Positions 38,369 to 45,986 of a stretch of 64,000 nucleotides of DNA are shown piece by piece (within the stretch, counting starts at the first letter, position 1; the number at the start of each line of letters is the position of its first letter). The notes below the pieces were generated by a model. The model saw nothing but the letters and a program-made list of their open reading frames with translations. It was not told where the DNA came from and did not search any database. The DNA is from Parvibaculum sp. (GTDB lineage Bacteria; Pseudomonadota; Alphaproteobacteria; Parvibaculales; Parvibaculaceae), in NCBI GenBank assembly GCA_017642695.1, contig JAEPQD010000001.1, positions 637,301 through 701,300 of the forward strand, in the 5' to 3' direction. Position numbers and translations under genes: made by a program.

Positions 38369-39451
38369 ATGACAGACCGTAGCGCGTCATCGAAAGGAAG
38401 TTCAGCGGAGGCGGACGAAACGCCGCCTGACGAGGAATTGCGCGGCGGGGGGCGACCTTGGCACCACATGCCGGACGGCACCTTTCGCAATCCGAAAGGC
38501 TGCGCGAGCCGCGGTCAGGGCCGCATGAAGCATGCCGGCCCCTTCTTTCTTGAAATGCTGAAGATGGGCGCGCGCAAGGTCGATGTGCCCGAAGGCCATG
38601 TCGTGCCGCGCGCCGAGGCGGTGCGCGATCTGGTTGCGCATGAGAAGGGCAAGGATGACTTCCTCACCTGGCTAGGACACGCTTCCTTTCTGATCCGGAT
38701 CGGCGGCCTCACGGTTCTGACCGATCCCTATCTCACCACGTTTGCCGGTCCGGCGGGTCTCGGGCCTCGCCGCTATGTGAAGTCCGGCGTGCCGATTTCG
38801 GCGCTGCCGAAGATCGATCTTCTTGTGGTGAGCCACAATCACTACGACCATCTCGACGAGCGGGCGCTGGCGCGCCTGCCCGGCAAGGACCGCATGACGG
38901 TTGTCGTGCCGCTTAAGCTCGGGCGCTTCTTCCGCGAACGCGGTTTTCCGAACGTGATTGAACTCGACTGGCACGAGCGTCACGAGATTCGAGGCGTGTC
39001 CGTCACCGCGCTTCCCGTGGTGCACTGGTCGCGCCGTTCGGGCTTCGATACCAACCGCACGCTCTGGGCCGGATTCGCGCTCAAGAGCGACACGCACCAT
39101 CTCTTCTTCGGCGGTGACAGCGGTTATGGCCCCATTTTTAGCGAGATCGGCGAAGCATACGGCCCCTTCGATACGGCACTGCTCGGCATCGGCGCCTACG
39201 AACCGCGCGCGATGATGAAGGCCTCGCATGCGACGCCGGAAGAAGCCGTTCAGATGGGGCGGGATTTGAAGGCGAAGCGGATTGTCGGCATGCATTGGGG
39301 CACGGTACTCCTGACCGTCGAACCGCCTTTCGAACCGCCGGAACGCTTTCGCAAGGCCGCTGACGCGCAGGGTTATGGTCCGGAAGACAGCTGGATCATG
39401 CGGATCGGTGAGACCAGGCTACTCGGCGGTGCCTGGCCTTCGAACGCCTGA
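38369..39451 (+). CDS. Metallo-beta-lactamase-fold hydrolase (NAPE-PLD/UlaG-like)
   Basis: A 360-residue cytoplasmic protein. The MBL core starts WLGHASFLIRIGGLTVLTDPYL, and the metal motif SHNHYDHLD gives HxHxDH. Further metal-binding His and Asp residues lie in ALPVVHWS, FFGGDSGY and VGMHWGTV. This is the COG2220 type related to N-acyl-phosphatidylethanolamine phospholipase D, so a lipid-like or phosphodiester substrate is possible. The polar N-terminal 90 residues (RNPKG, GRMKHAGPFFLEML) are also typical of the NAPE-PLD-like branch. Confidence 0.87.
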   Translation: MTDRSASSKGSSAEADETPPDEELRGGGRPWHHMPDGTFRNPKGCASRGQGRMKHAGPFFLEMLKMGARKVDVPEGHVVPRAEAVRDLVAHEKGKDDFLTWLGHASFLIRIGGLTVLTDPYLTTFAGPAGLGPRRYVKSGVPISALPKIDLLVVSHNHYDHLDERALARLPGKDRMTVVVPLKLGRFFRERGFPNVIELDWHERHEIRGVSVTALPVVHWSRRSGFDTNRTLWAGFALKSDTHHLFFGGDSGYGPIFSEIGEAYGPFDTALLGIGAYEPRAMMKASHATPEEAVQMGRDLKAKRIVGMHWGTVLLTVEPPFEPPERFRKAADAQGYGPEDSWIMRIGETRLLGGAWPSNA

Positions 39452-39481
39452 TGCGGCGTTCGGCTCCTCGCGCGATGCATG

Positions 39482-39499
39482 ACGTCAGGCGCCTGACGT
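39482..39499. promoter_or_regulatory. 18-bp perfect palindrome upstream of regB
   Basis: ACGTCAGGC-GCCTGACGT is a perfect palindrome with no loop, located 37 bases before the regB ATG. Without a loop and T-run it is more likely a dimer-protein site than a terminator of the upstream gene. Confidence 0.5.
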
Positions 39500-39535
39500 T
39501 CTAAACTCCGCCCGAAACGGTGGCGGAGATACCCC

Positions 39536-40945
39536 ATGACCACGATAGACGACCGCGTCGCCATGCGCTGGCTGCGCCGCAACTTTCTTGCCGGACGCGT
39601 CATGCCGGGCGATCCGAGCGGACAGGTGCGGCTTCAGACGCTCGTGATCCTGCGCTGGCTTGCGATTGCCGGTCAGCTCGTCGCCGTGCTTCTCGTGCAT
39701 TTCATGCTGGGATTTCCGCTTCCGCTGGGCCTGTGCCTCGCCGTTATCGCGGCCTCGGCCTGGCTCAATGTGTTCCTCACGCTCCGGTATCGTTCGGCGA
39801 CGCGGCTTCCGGACTGGCAGGCAGCGGTCTATCTCGCCATCGATCTCGCGCAGCTCGCCGTGCTCCTCTTTCTGACCGGTGGTCTGCAGAATCCCTTCGC
39901 ACTTCTCTTCATGGCGCCGGTAACGATCTCCGCCACGACGCTGTCGCTCGCGAGTACCGGGCTCCTGCTGGTGCAGGCCTTGACCTATGTAACGCTTCTC
40001 GCGTGGTTCCACATGCCGCTGCCGTGGCGGCCGGGCGAGACGCCCGAGCTCCCTTCGCTGTATGTGACGGGTCACTGGCTGGCTTTGATGCTTGGCCTCG
40101 GCTTCATGGCCGCCTATGCCTGGCGCGTCTCGCAGGAATCGCGGCGCATGTCTGCAGCGCTCTCCGCGACGCAGCTGGTACTCGCACGCGCTCAACGCCT
40201 CTCCGCACTGGACGGGCTTGCCGCCGCCGCCGCGCACGAACTCGGTACGCCGCTCGGCACGATCTCTCTTGTTTCCAAGGAACTCCTGCGCGGCAAGATG
40301 AGCGACGAGGAAATGAAGGAAGATCTCGTGCTGCTTAACAGCCAGGCCGAGCGCTGCAAGGACATTCTCTCGCGCCTCTCTCGCCAGCCGGACGGCACCG
40401 ACGCCATCTATTCACGGCTTCCGCTGCATGGGTTGCTGGACGAGGTTGTTGCGCCGCATCGCGACATGGATGTCACCTTTCTCATTGAAACGACGACAGA
40501 CGATGATGACGCCGCAGAACCCGAAATCTGGCGCCGTCCGGAAATGCTCTACGGGCTCGGCAATTTCATCGAGAATGCTGCCGACTTCGCGCGCGACGAG
40601 GTTTCGGTCGCCGCCCACTACGGAAAGACTCACGTTACCGTAACCATCATCGACGACGGGCCGGGTTTCTCGCCCGACGTGCTCGAAAAGCTGGGTGAGC
40701 CCTACGTTACGACGCGGCCGCGCAGCAAGCGGGCAAGCGCTGACTCCGACAGCGGCCACGAGGGAATGGGACTCGGTTTCTTCATCGGCAAGACATTGCT
40801 GGAGCGCACGGGCGCAAACGTGTCTATTGCGAATCGGGCTGATGGCAAGGCAGGGGCGCAGATCACCGTTCGCTGGCCGCGCCGTGCCATTGAGGCCGAT
40901 CCGGCCTTCCCGCCCGAACCGCTGACGGCGCCGGCGGCGGAATGA
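39536..40945 (+). CDS. regB: Redox-sensing histidine kinase RegB/PrrB/ActS
   Basis: A 469-residue sensor kinase with about six membrane helices (residues 35-195). The ubiquinone-binding signature GGLQNPF is at 115-121. The phospho-accepting His234 is in AAAHELGTPLG, and the redox-active Cys274 is in QAERCKDIL; spacing matches Rhodobacter RegB (H225, C265). The HATPase domain has NFIENAADFA and GMGLGFFIGKTLLERTGA. It senses quinone redox state and phosphorylates RegA, controlling respiration, carbon and nitrogen metabolism. It is followed by regA. Confidence 0.94.
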   Translation: MTTIDDRVAMRWLRRNFLAGRVMPGDPSGQVRLQTLVILRWLAIAGQLVAVLLVHFMLGFPLPLGLCLAVIAASAWLNVFLTLRYRSATRLPDWQAAVYLAIDLAQLAVLLFLTGGLQNPFALLFMAPVTISATTLSLASTGLLLVQALTYVTLLAWFHMPLPWRPGETPELPSLYVTGHWLALMLGLGFMAAYAWRVSQESRRMSAALSATQLVLARAQRLSALDGLAAAAAHELGTPLGTISLVSKELLRGKMSDEEMKEDLVLLNSQAERCKDILSRLSRQPDGTDAIYSRLPLHGLLDEVVAPHRDMDVTFLIETTTDDDDAAEPEIWRRPEMLYGLGNFIENAADFARDEVSVAAHYGKTHVTVTIIDDGPGFSPDVLEKLGEPYVTTRPRSKRASADSDSGHEGMGLGFFIGKTLLERTGANVSIANRADGKAGAQITVRWPRRAIEADPAFPPEPLTAPAAE

Positions 40946-41014
40946 CGAGACGCTGCTTGGCTTTGAAGGAGGCTTCGGCCTAAAATTGCGCAATTCCGAC
41001 GGAGATTGGATCAC

Positions 41015-41587
41015 GTGACCAGAACTGCCGACATGCCAGAGGGTGAAAGCCCTGCCATTCCCGAGGACCGCACGCTTCTCCTCGTCGATGACGATGTCCC
41101 GTTCCTGACGCGACTCGCGCGCGCGATGGAGGGCCGTGGTTTCGACGTGACGACGGCGAACACGGTGAAGGACGGCAAGGATCTTGCTCGGGCGAAGAAG
41201 CCGGGTTTCGCGGTCGTCGATATGCGCCTTGAGGACGGAAACGGCCTCGATGTTGTGGCGACGCTGGAAGAAGTGCGTCCCGATGCGCGCATCGTGGTGC
41301 TGACCGGCTATGGCAACATCGCCACCGCCGTGACGGCCGTAAAGCTCGGCGCGGTCGATTATCTCGCCAAGCCTTCCGATGCCGATCAGATCGAGGCGGC
41401 GCTTCTCGCGACCGGCGGCGACAAGGCCGGTCCACCGGAAAATCCGATGTCGGCGGACCGTGTGCGCTGGGAGCACATTCAGCGAGTCTACGAGCTTTGT
41501 GATCGCAACGTCTCGGAAACGGCGCGTCGTCTCAACATGCACCGCCGTACGCTTCAGCGCATTCTCGCGAAACGCGCGCCGAAATAA
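41015..41587 (+). CDS. regA: Response regulator RegA/PrrA/ActR
   Basis: About 190 residues. The receiver domain has LLLVDDDVPF and phospho-Asp69 in VVDMRLEDGNGL. A Pro-containing linker leads to the C-terminal Fis-type helix-turn-helix VRWEHIQRVYELCDRNVSETARRLNMHRRTLQRIL, which is very conserved in this family. The start is uncertain: GTG 41015, TTG 41006 and ATG 41033 are in frame; GGAG lies 10 bases before the GTG. It forms a two-gene operon with regB and converges with mmcB, 1 base between the stops. Confidence 0.94.
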   Translation: MTRTADMPEGESPAIPEDRTLLLVDDDVPFLTRLARAMEGRGFDVTTANTVKDGKDLARAKKPGFAVVDMRLEDGNGLDVVATLEEVRPDARIVVLTGYGNIATAVTAVKLGAVDYLAKPSDADQIEAALLATGGDKAGPPENPMSADRVRWEHIQRVYELCDRNVSETARRLNMHRRTLQRILAKRAPK

Positions 41588-41588
41588 T

Positions 41589-42077
41589 TCAATCCGGTTC
41601 GAGGAAACGATGCACACGCCGCGCCGAGACGCGTGCGGCGTGGAGCGTGAGCTTCTTGCGCCGCGCCGGCGGCAGCGGCGTCACAGGACCCTCACGGAGA
41701 ATTTCCGCGCCGTAGCGGTCGGCCACGACAAGCCCGACTTCTTCCGGGATGACCTCGCGCGGAAATTCCGGCGGCACCGCGAAATAGAAACGGTCGCAGA
41801 AGTCGAGATACTCCTCCCACTTCGCATCCGTTCTGTAGTCGATGAGGCTCGACTTGATCTCGATCACGGCGATTTCGTTCCTGGGGCCGAGCGCGAGAAT
41901 GTCGACGCGCCGTCCCGTCGCGAGCGTGAGTTCGGTAACGGACGCATAACCCATCTGCGCCAGAAGGCGGCAGACGCCGCGCTGCACGCTGGCGGCGGTT
42001 GCGGATTGCCGGCCATCGAAGAGACGGAACTCGTCCATCTCCATGTCCGGCATATCGGGAAGATCGTCTTTTGCCAT
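41589..42077 (-). CDS. mmcB: MmcB family DNA repair protein (putative endonuclease)
   Basis: A 162-residue PD-(D/E)xK-like nuclease of the alphaproteobacterial MmcB family. The core RRVDILALGPRNEIAVIEIKSS gives the Asp, Glu-x-Lys arrangement, and DAKWEEYLDFCDRFYFAVPPEFP is highly characteristic. In Caulobacter, mmcB is a damage-induced gene needed for resistance to mitomycin-type lesions. No alphaproteobacterial LexA box (GTTC-N7-GTTC) is seen nearby. It follows the phosphotransferase gene by 8 bases, so it is likely expressed from that gene's promoter. Confidence 0.87.
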   Translation of the reverse strand: MAKDDLPDMPDMEMDEFRLFDGRQSATAASVQRGVCRLLAQMGYASVTELTLATGRRVDILALGPRNEIAVIEIKSSLIDYRTDAKWEEYLDFCDRFYFAVPPEFPREVIPEEVGLVVADRYGAEILREGPVTPLPPARRKKLTLHAARVSARRVHRFLEPD

Positions 42078-42085
42078 GGAAGAAG

Positions 42086-42976
42086 CTAAGCCTCGATCCC
42101 TGCGGCCCGCAACGCCTCGTCCAGAAAGCTCACACGGCGCATGCCTTCGCGCGGATGGCCCGCATTGCTGCCGATGGCCAGCGTGCAGGCGGCGTTGACC
42201 GCGATCGCCATGCGGACGCGTTGCATGTCGATCGCGCGGCCCGATATGGCGGCATAGGTGCGGAAGATCGCGTCGCGCAGCGGTCCCGGATTTTCGAAGT
42301 GCCGGAAATCCTCCTCCGGCAGGCCGGTGCCCGCCTCTGCGAAGTCGATGAAGCCGGGCCGCTCGCCCCGAGCGACGAGGATGTTCGAGAAGTTGAGATC
42401 GCCATGAAGGAGCACGCGTTCGCCCTCCTCCGCCGCAATCATCTCCTTCAGCCGTTCGAGGCGCGCGCGCTGTTCCGGCGCACTGATCCGTGCCATCGCC
42501 TCATCGATGCTTCTGAGGTTCGGATTGCCGAGTTTTCCCGCATCGCCCGCGAGCGCCCTGCCCCTGTCGTGAAAATCGGCAAGCGCCGCACCGATCTCTT
42601 CGCCGAGTCGCTCGCGTTCTTGCGTCTTGAGCGCGTAGAGCCCGCCCTCGTCCGCGGGCCGGCCTGCGAGTTTTTCGAGCCGGAGCCAGCCCGCGAGAGG
42701 CGGCCCGGAAAATCCATAGGCATTCTCGAACCGTCCTGCATCGACGAGCTGAGGAAGCCGGAGACCGGTCATGTTCCCAAGGAGGCGCAGCGCCGATGCT
42801 TCGCGGAAATGTTTGCTCGCGCCCGTGCCGAGGCCGCCATTCTGGCGGACGAGTTTCAGCACGGTGCCGTCACCGAGATCGTGGACAGTGCCCCAGACGC
42901 CTTCGCCGAGAAGCGGCCAGGGCCCGGCGGGAAGGTCCGGAATTTCGCTCGCGAGACTGTCGTGAAGATCGTTCAT
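42086..42976 (-). CDS. APH-family phosphotransferase
   Basis: A 296-residue kinase-fold protein of the aminoglycoside/choline phosphotransferase superfamily. The Brenner-type catalytic loop is LLHGDLNFSNILV, and the metal Asp is in GFIDFAEAGTG. The N-terminal lobe has WGTVHDLGDGTVLKLVRQ, including the ATP-binding Lys. The natural substrate is unknown; most chromosomal members phosphorylate sugars, amino alcohols or related metabolites rather than antibiotics. It is upstream of mmcB in an apparent two-gene unit. Confidence 0.8.
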   Translation of the reverse strand: MNDLHDSLASEIPDLPAGPWPLLGEGVWGTVHDLGDGTVLKLVRQNGGLGTGASKHFREASALRLLGNMTGLRLPQLVDAGRFENAYGFSGPPLAGWLRLEKLAGRPADEGGLYALKTQERERLGEEIGAALADFHDRGRALAGDAGKLGNPNLRSIDEAMARISAPEQRARLERLKEMIAAEEGERVLLHGDLNFSNILVARGERPGFIDFAEAGTGLPEEDFRHFENPGPLRDAIFRTYAAISGRAIDMQRVRMAIAVNAACTLAIGSNAGHPREGMRRVSFLDEALRAAGIEA

Positions 42977-43014
42977 GGGGCGGCACTCTATCAGCGCGCG
43001 CCGCCGCCGGAACG

Positions 43015-43046
43015 AAAAAAGGGGCGGCTCCGATGGAAGCCGCCCC
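43015..43046 (-). terminator. Terminator of first diiron gene
   Basis: A perfect 9-bp stem, GGGGCGGCT (43021-43029) with AGCCGCCCC (43038-43046), is followed on the minus strand by six T residues (43015-43020). It is placed 37 bases after the stop of the diiron gene. Confidence 0.88.
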
Positions 43047-43082
43047 AGTCATTCCCTTCTGGTGAGGACCCGTCGGGAAAAC

Positions 43083-44204
43083 CTATTCCGCCGCCACGCT
43101 TTGCATCGGATTCTTCTTGGCGAAGTTTACCGTCTTCAGGAATTCGATTCCCTGTTCGGCGATGTCGTCGCCGACCATGCGATCGTCTTCGTTCTTCAGT
43201 TCTTCCATATCGACATAGGTCGCATAGAAGGCACGGGTGCGTTCCGTGATGATGCCGGCCTTGAGCAGCGTCTTCACCAGCACGCGGAAGACGTTCGCCG
43301 CGTCCTTCATGCCCTCGCGCCGGTCTTCGTCCGTCACGGCTTCCAGCATCTCGGCTTGCACTTTCTGCCAGTCGAGGCCGAAATCGGCATAGATCAGTTT
43401 CTTCTGTTCCGGGTTCACGAGATTGAAGAGCAGGGTCTGGAAAACGGCAGCCGCCCAGTCCTCGATGATGTCGCGTTCTTCCTGGGAGAGTTTCGGGATC
43501 GTGCGGTCGGCCCAGATCTTTCCGAACTTGTGGTGGAACGCCTCGTCCGTCATCGCGAGCTGGCAGAGCTTCACGAGCAGCGGATCGCGCGCCGTATTGA
43601 AGAAGGTCGCGAAAGTCCCCATCGCAAGTCCTTCGACGAGCAGCTGCATGCCGACGATCTTCTTGTAGACCTCCTTGGCGTTGACCATTTCGGAGAGGAG
43701 GTTCGCCAGCGTCTCGCCGCAGGGCAGCGGCTTGCCGAAGCGCGATTGCACGTATTTCGCGAAAGCCGTCACGTGGCGGGCCTCTTCGCGCGCCTGGTTC
43801 GCGGCATATTCCTGTGCGCCGGGATCGAGCAGGATGTGGCAGAGCGAGGCCGAAAGATTGAGCGCACCCTGCTCGCCATGCAGGATCGCCGACATCATCC
43901 AGCGCGCCGTCTCGTTGACGAAGCGGACCTTCTCCTTTTCGGAAAGCTTTTCGAAGCTGGGGAGCTTCAGTTCCGGCACGAGCTCCGGATCGATCATCAT
44001 CTCGTTTTCTCTGTCGAAGGGCTCGGAGAAATCGATATAGCGCTTGTCGAGCGGGTCCCAGAAATGGTCGTGGGTCGCGGAAATGATCTTGTCGAATGCC
44101 GATGAGCGCCGGTTATAGCGCTCGGTATTCATCATCGCCTGGAAGTCGTCCGGTGCGACGGCGTCATAGGCATTGTCCTTGGTGATCTGGCGTGTGGCCG
44201 TCAT
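43083..44204 (-). CDS. Diiron ferritin-like protein, copy 1
   Basis: A 373-residue soluble all-helical protein. It carries the full carboxylate-bridged diiron ligand set: E111 (LHGEQGALN), E141-x-x-H144 (REEARHVTA), E191 (LLVEGLAMG) and E221-x-x-H224 (TDEAFHH). This is the ferritin/ribonucleotide-reductase-like fold used for O2 activation (RNR R2, AurF, hydroxylases). I recognise the fold, not a named enzyme. The starting segment RQITKDNAYDAVAPDDF is shared with its paralogue at 47416-48549 across the CYP153 gene. GGAG supports ATG 44204. A TGACG-N4-CGTCA operator lies upstream, and a strong terminator downstream. Confidence 0.8.
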   Translation of the reverse strand: MTATRQITKDNAYDAVAPDDFQAMMNTERYNRRSSAFDKIISATHDHFWDPLDKRYIDFSEPFDRENEMMIDPELVPELKLPSFEKLSEKEKVRFVNETARWMMSAILHGEQGALNLSASLCHILLDPGAQEYAANQAREEARHVTAFAKYVQSRFGKPLPCGETLANLLSEMVNAKEVYKKIVGMQLLVEGLAMGTFATFFNTARDPLLVKLCQLAMTDEAFHHKFGKIWADRTIPKLSQEERDIIEDWAAAVFQTLLFNLVNPEQKKLIYADFGLDWQKVQAEMLEAVTDEDRREGMKDAANVFRVLVKTLLKAGIITERTRAFYATYVDMEELKNEDDRMVGDDIAEQGIEFLKTVNFAKKNPMQSVAAE

Positions 44205-44267
44205 CTGTTTCTCCACTCTCAATCGGCGGGCGGGTCCCGTCTATTTCCTTATTGCAAATGTGGGTAT

Positions 44268-44282
44268 TTGTGCGGCGCACAA
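44268..44282. promoter_or_regulatory. 15-base palindrome next to operator site A
   Basis: TTGTGC-GGC-GCACAA is a perfect palindrome 8 bases from operator A, in the position where the spacer of the diiron-gene promoter is expected. Confidence 0.4.
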
Positions 44283-44290
44283 GCAATGTA

Positions 44291-44312
44291 AAAGTGACGC
44301 CTGCGTCATTTT
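44291..44312. promoter_or_regulatory. Operator site A (TGACG-N4-CGTCA)
   Basis: The core TGACG-CCTG-CGTCA has AAAG on the left and TTTT on the right, one mismatch in the flanks. It lies between the first diiron gene (minus) and the Hsp70-like gene (plus). On the minus strand a TTGCTT follows at the same distance as the -35 boxes at sites C and D. Confidence 0.65.
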
Positions 44313-44496
44313 GCGCAGGGCGCTGGAAATCGCCGGAAATGGGGCCCCGGACTCGACAAGAGGGCCGTTCGCCTGTATTTCTCGCCGCCCTTTCGCCCCG
44401 GGATCCGCGTATCCGGCTCCCGGATTTCCTCACATGTATTGCTGTGACCGGCGCTTCGGTTCGCGTGCCGGTCAGACGGATACGAGGTGCTATCCC

Positions 44497-45810
44497 ATGT
44501 TTATCGGTCTCGACTTCGGGACGACCAACAGCGCGCTGGCGGTCGCCTCCCCGGAAGGCGCGTCCCGGCTTGTCCCGGTGCGTCACGGTAGCGAAACGCT
44601 TTCGACCTTTCGCTCCATTCTCTATTTCGACGATGATGAGCGCGACGCGAACGGGCGTCCGCACGCCTTCGCCGGTCCCGCGGCGATGGACGCCTATCTG
44701 GAACGGGGCGCCGAAGGCCGTCTCATCCAGTCGGTGAAGTCCTATCTCGCCAACCCGAACTTTACCTCGACCAGCATCTTCAACAGCCGCTTCACGCTCG
44801 AAAATCTTGTCGGCTTCATCGTTGCGCGCATGATCGATGCGAGCGAGGAAGCGGACACGCTGACGGCTGAAATGCTGAAAAGCCCTGTCGTCGTCGGCCG
44901 TCCCGCGCGTTTCGTGCGCAACAGCCTCGGCACGCCGGACAGCGAACATGACGAACTCGCCGTGTCGCGGCTTAGCGCGGCGCTTCACGGCATTCGCATT
45001 CCCGATGTGCATTTCGAGTTCGAGCCTGTCGCCGCCGCCCATGCCTACGAAACGTCGCTCGACCGCGACGAGCTCGTGCTGATCGGCGATTTCGGTGGCG
45101 GCACCTCCGACTTCTGCCTGCTTCATGTCGGTCCCGGCATGCGCAAGCTGAGGGCGCGCGGCGAAACGATTGTCGGCGTGTCGGGCGTCGGGCTCGCGGG
45201 TGATGCGTTCGATGCGCGCCTCATTGAGCATTGTGTGGCGCCGCGCCTCGGCAAGGGCACGAATTACCGCAGCGGCACCAAGGTGCTCCCCGTTCCCTCC
45301 TGGCCTTACGACACGATGAAGCGCCGGCATGAATTGAGCCTCATCAACACGCGCAGGACCCGCCGCATGCTCGAGGAAATTCGTCAGACGGCGGAAGCGG
45401 CGGACGAGGTGGAAGGCCTGGCGCATCTGATCGGGGAGGAGCGCGGCTTCGCGCTTTATCGTGCCGTCGAGGCGGCGAAGGTGGACCTCTCCGCCTCGGA
45501 GGCCGCGCGGCTGCGCTTCGAGGTCGGCCCGGTGGCTATCGATGCACCGGTGAGACGCGCGGACTTCGAGCAGTGGATCGCGCCGGAACTTGCCGAAATC
45601 TCGGCCTGCGTGGAAGGCCTTCTGGAAGAAACCGGAACCGCGCCGGAGACGGTAGACAAGGTATTCCTCACCGGCGGCTCCTCCTTCATTCCCGCTGTTC
45701 GCGGGATATTCGCCTCTCGTTTCGGACACGAAAAGATATCGGGCGGCGGCGAGCTGACCTCCGTGGCGACCGGTCTTGCCCTGGCCGCCAGGCAGCGTTT
45801 CGGCGACTGA
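44497..45810 (+). CDS. Hsp70-like ATPase (YegD type)
   Basis: A 437-residue protein with an actin/Hsp70 nucleotide-binding domain but no separate substrate-binding domain, like E. coli YegD. The phosphate-1 loop is GLDFGTTNSALAV (4-16), phosphate-2 GDFGGGTSDF (197-206), and the adenosine motif VFLTGGSSFIPAVRGIF near the C-terminus. It may be a specialised chaperone. Its position between the first diiron gene and the CYP153 gene suggests a role in folding or assembly of these metalloenzymes, but this is inference. ATG 44497 gives the standard N-terminus; the long upstream frame is not used. Confidence 0.85.
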   Translation: MFIGLDFGTTNSALAVASPEGASRLVPVRHGSETLSTFRSILYFDDDERDANGRPHAFAGPAAMDAYLERGAEGRLIQSVKSYLANPNFTSTSIFNSRFTLENLVGFIVARMIDASEEADTLTAEMLKSPVVVGRPARFVRNSLGTPDSEHDELAVSRLSAALHGIRIPDVHFEFEPVAAAHAYETSLDRDELVLIGDFGGGTSDFCLLHVGPGMRKLRARGETIVGVSGVGLAGDAFDARLIEHCVAPRLGKGTNYRSGTKVLPVPSWPYDTMKRRHELSLINTRRTRRMLEEIRQTAEAADEVEGLAHLIGEERGFALYRAVEAAKVDLSASEAARLRFEVGPVAIDAPVRRADFEQWIAPELAEISACVEGLLEETGTAPETVDKVFLTGGSSFIPAVRGIFASRFGHEKISGGGELTSVATGLALAARQRFGD

Positions 45811-45841
45811 CCGGGGGTCGGGGGAGGCAAATTGCCGCCTA

Positions 45842-45863
45842 AAAATGACGCCTCCGTCATTTT
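45842..45863. promoter_or_regulatory. Operator site B (TGACG-N4-CGTCA)
   Basis: AAAATGACG-CCTC-CGTCATTTT is a perfect 22-base interrupted palindrome 31 bases after the Hsp70-like stop and 57 bases upstream of site C. A TTGCCA follows 11 bases after its end arm, but the matching -10 is poor, so it is probably an auxiliary site for the CYP153 promoter. Confidence 0.75.
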
Positions 45864-45898
45864 CAAACGATTGCCATGGTGCTAAGCTCGGTCACATA

Positions 45899-45920
45899 AA
45901 AATGACGCGGCCGTCATTTT
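45899..45920. promoter_or_regulatory. Operator site C (TGACG-N4-CGTCA)
   Basis: AAAATGACG-CGGC-CGTCATTTT is a perfect 22-base interrupted palindrome. It ends 5 bases before the TGACG of the CYP153 -35 element, the same arrangement as site D at the second diiron gene. Confidence 0.8.
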
Positions 45921-45924
45921 ACGT

Positions 45925-45952
45925 ATGACGGCTCCGTGTTTTCCGGTATGCT
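45925..45952 (+). promoter_or_regulatory. CYP153 promoter
   Basis: A -35 ATGACG (45925-45930), a 16-base spacer, and -10 TATGCT (45947-45952). The predicted transcript starts near 45959, leaving a leader of about 28 bases with GGAGG before ATG 45987. The operator lies directly upstream of the -35, a typical activator position. Confidence 0.65.
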
Positions 45953-45986
45953 TGACGCAACGGAATCTCAGAACCGGAGGAAACCC

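Noticed and set aside
42078-43014. SOS (LexA) box controlling mmcB
   Set aside because: No GTTC-N7-GTTC motif upstream of mmcB or of the phosphotransferase gene it follows.
45926-45939. A third, degenerate operator copy (TGACG-N4-CGTGT) after site C
   Set aside because: Its right arm does not match, and its TGACG is at the exact -35 position also seen at the second diiron promoter; it is better read as the -35 element.
45936-45986. Upstream start of the CYP153 gene at 45936
   Set aside because: This would place the coding region within the promoter (-10 at 45947-45952); ATG 45987 has a clear GGAGG and gives the normal length.
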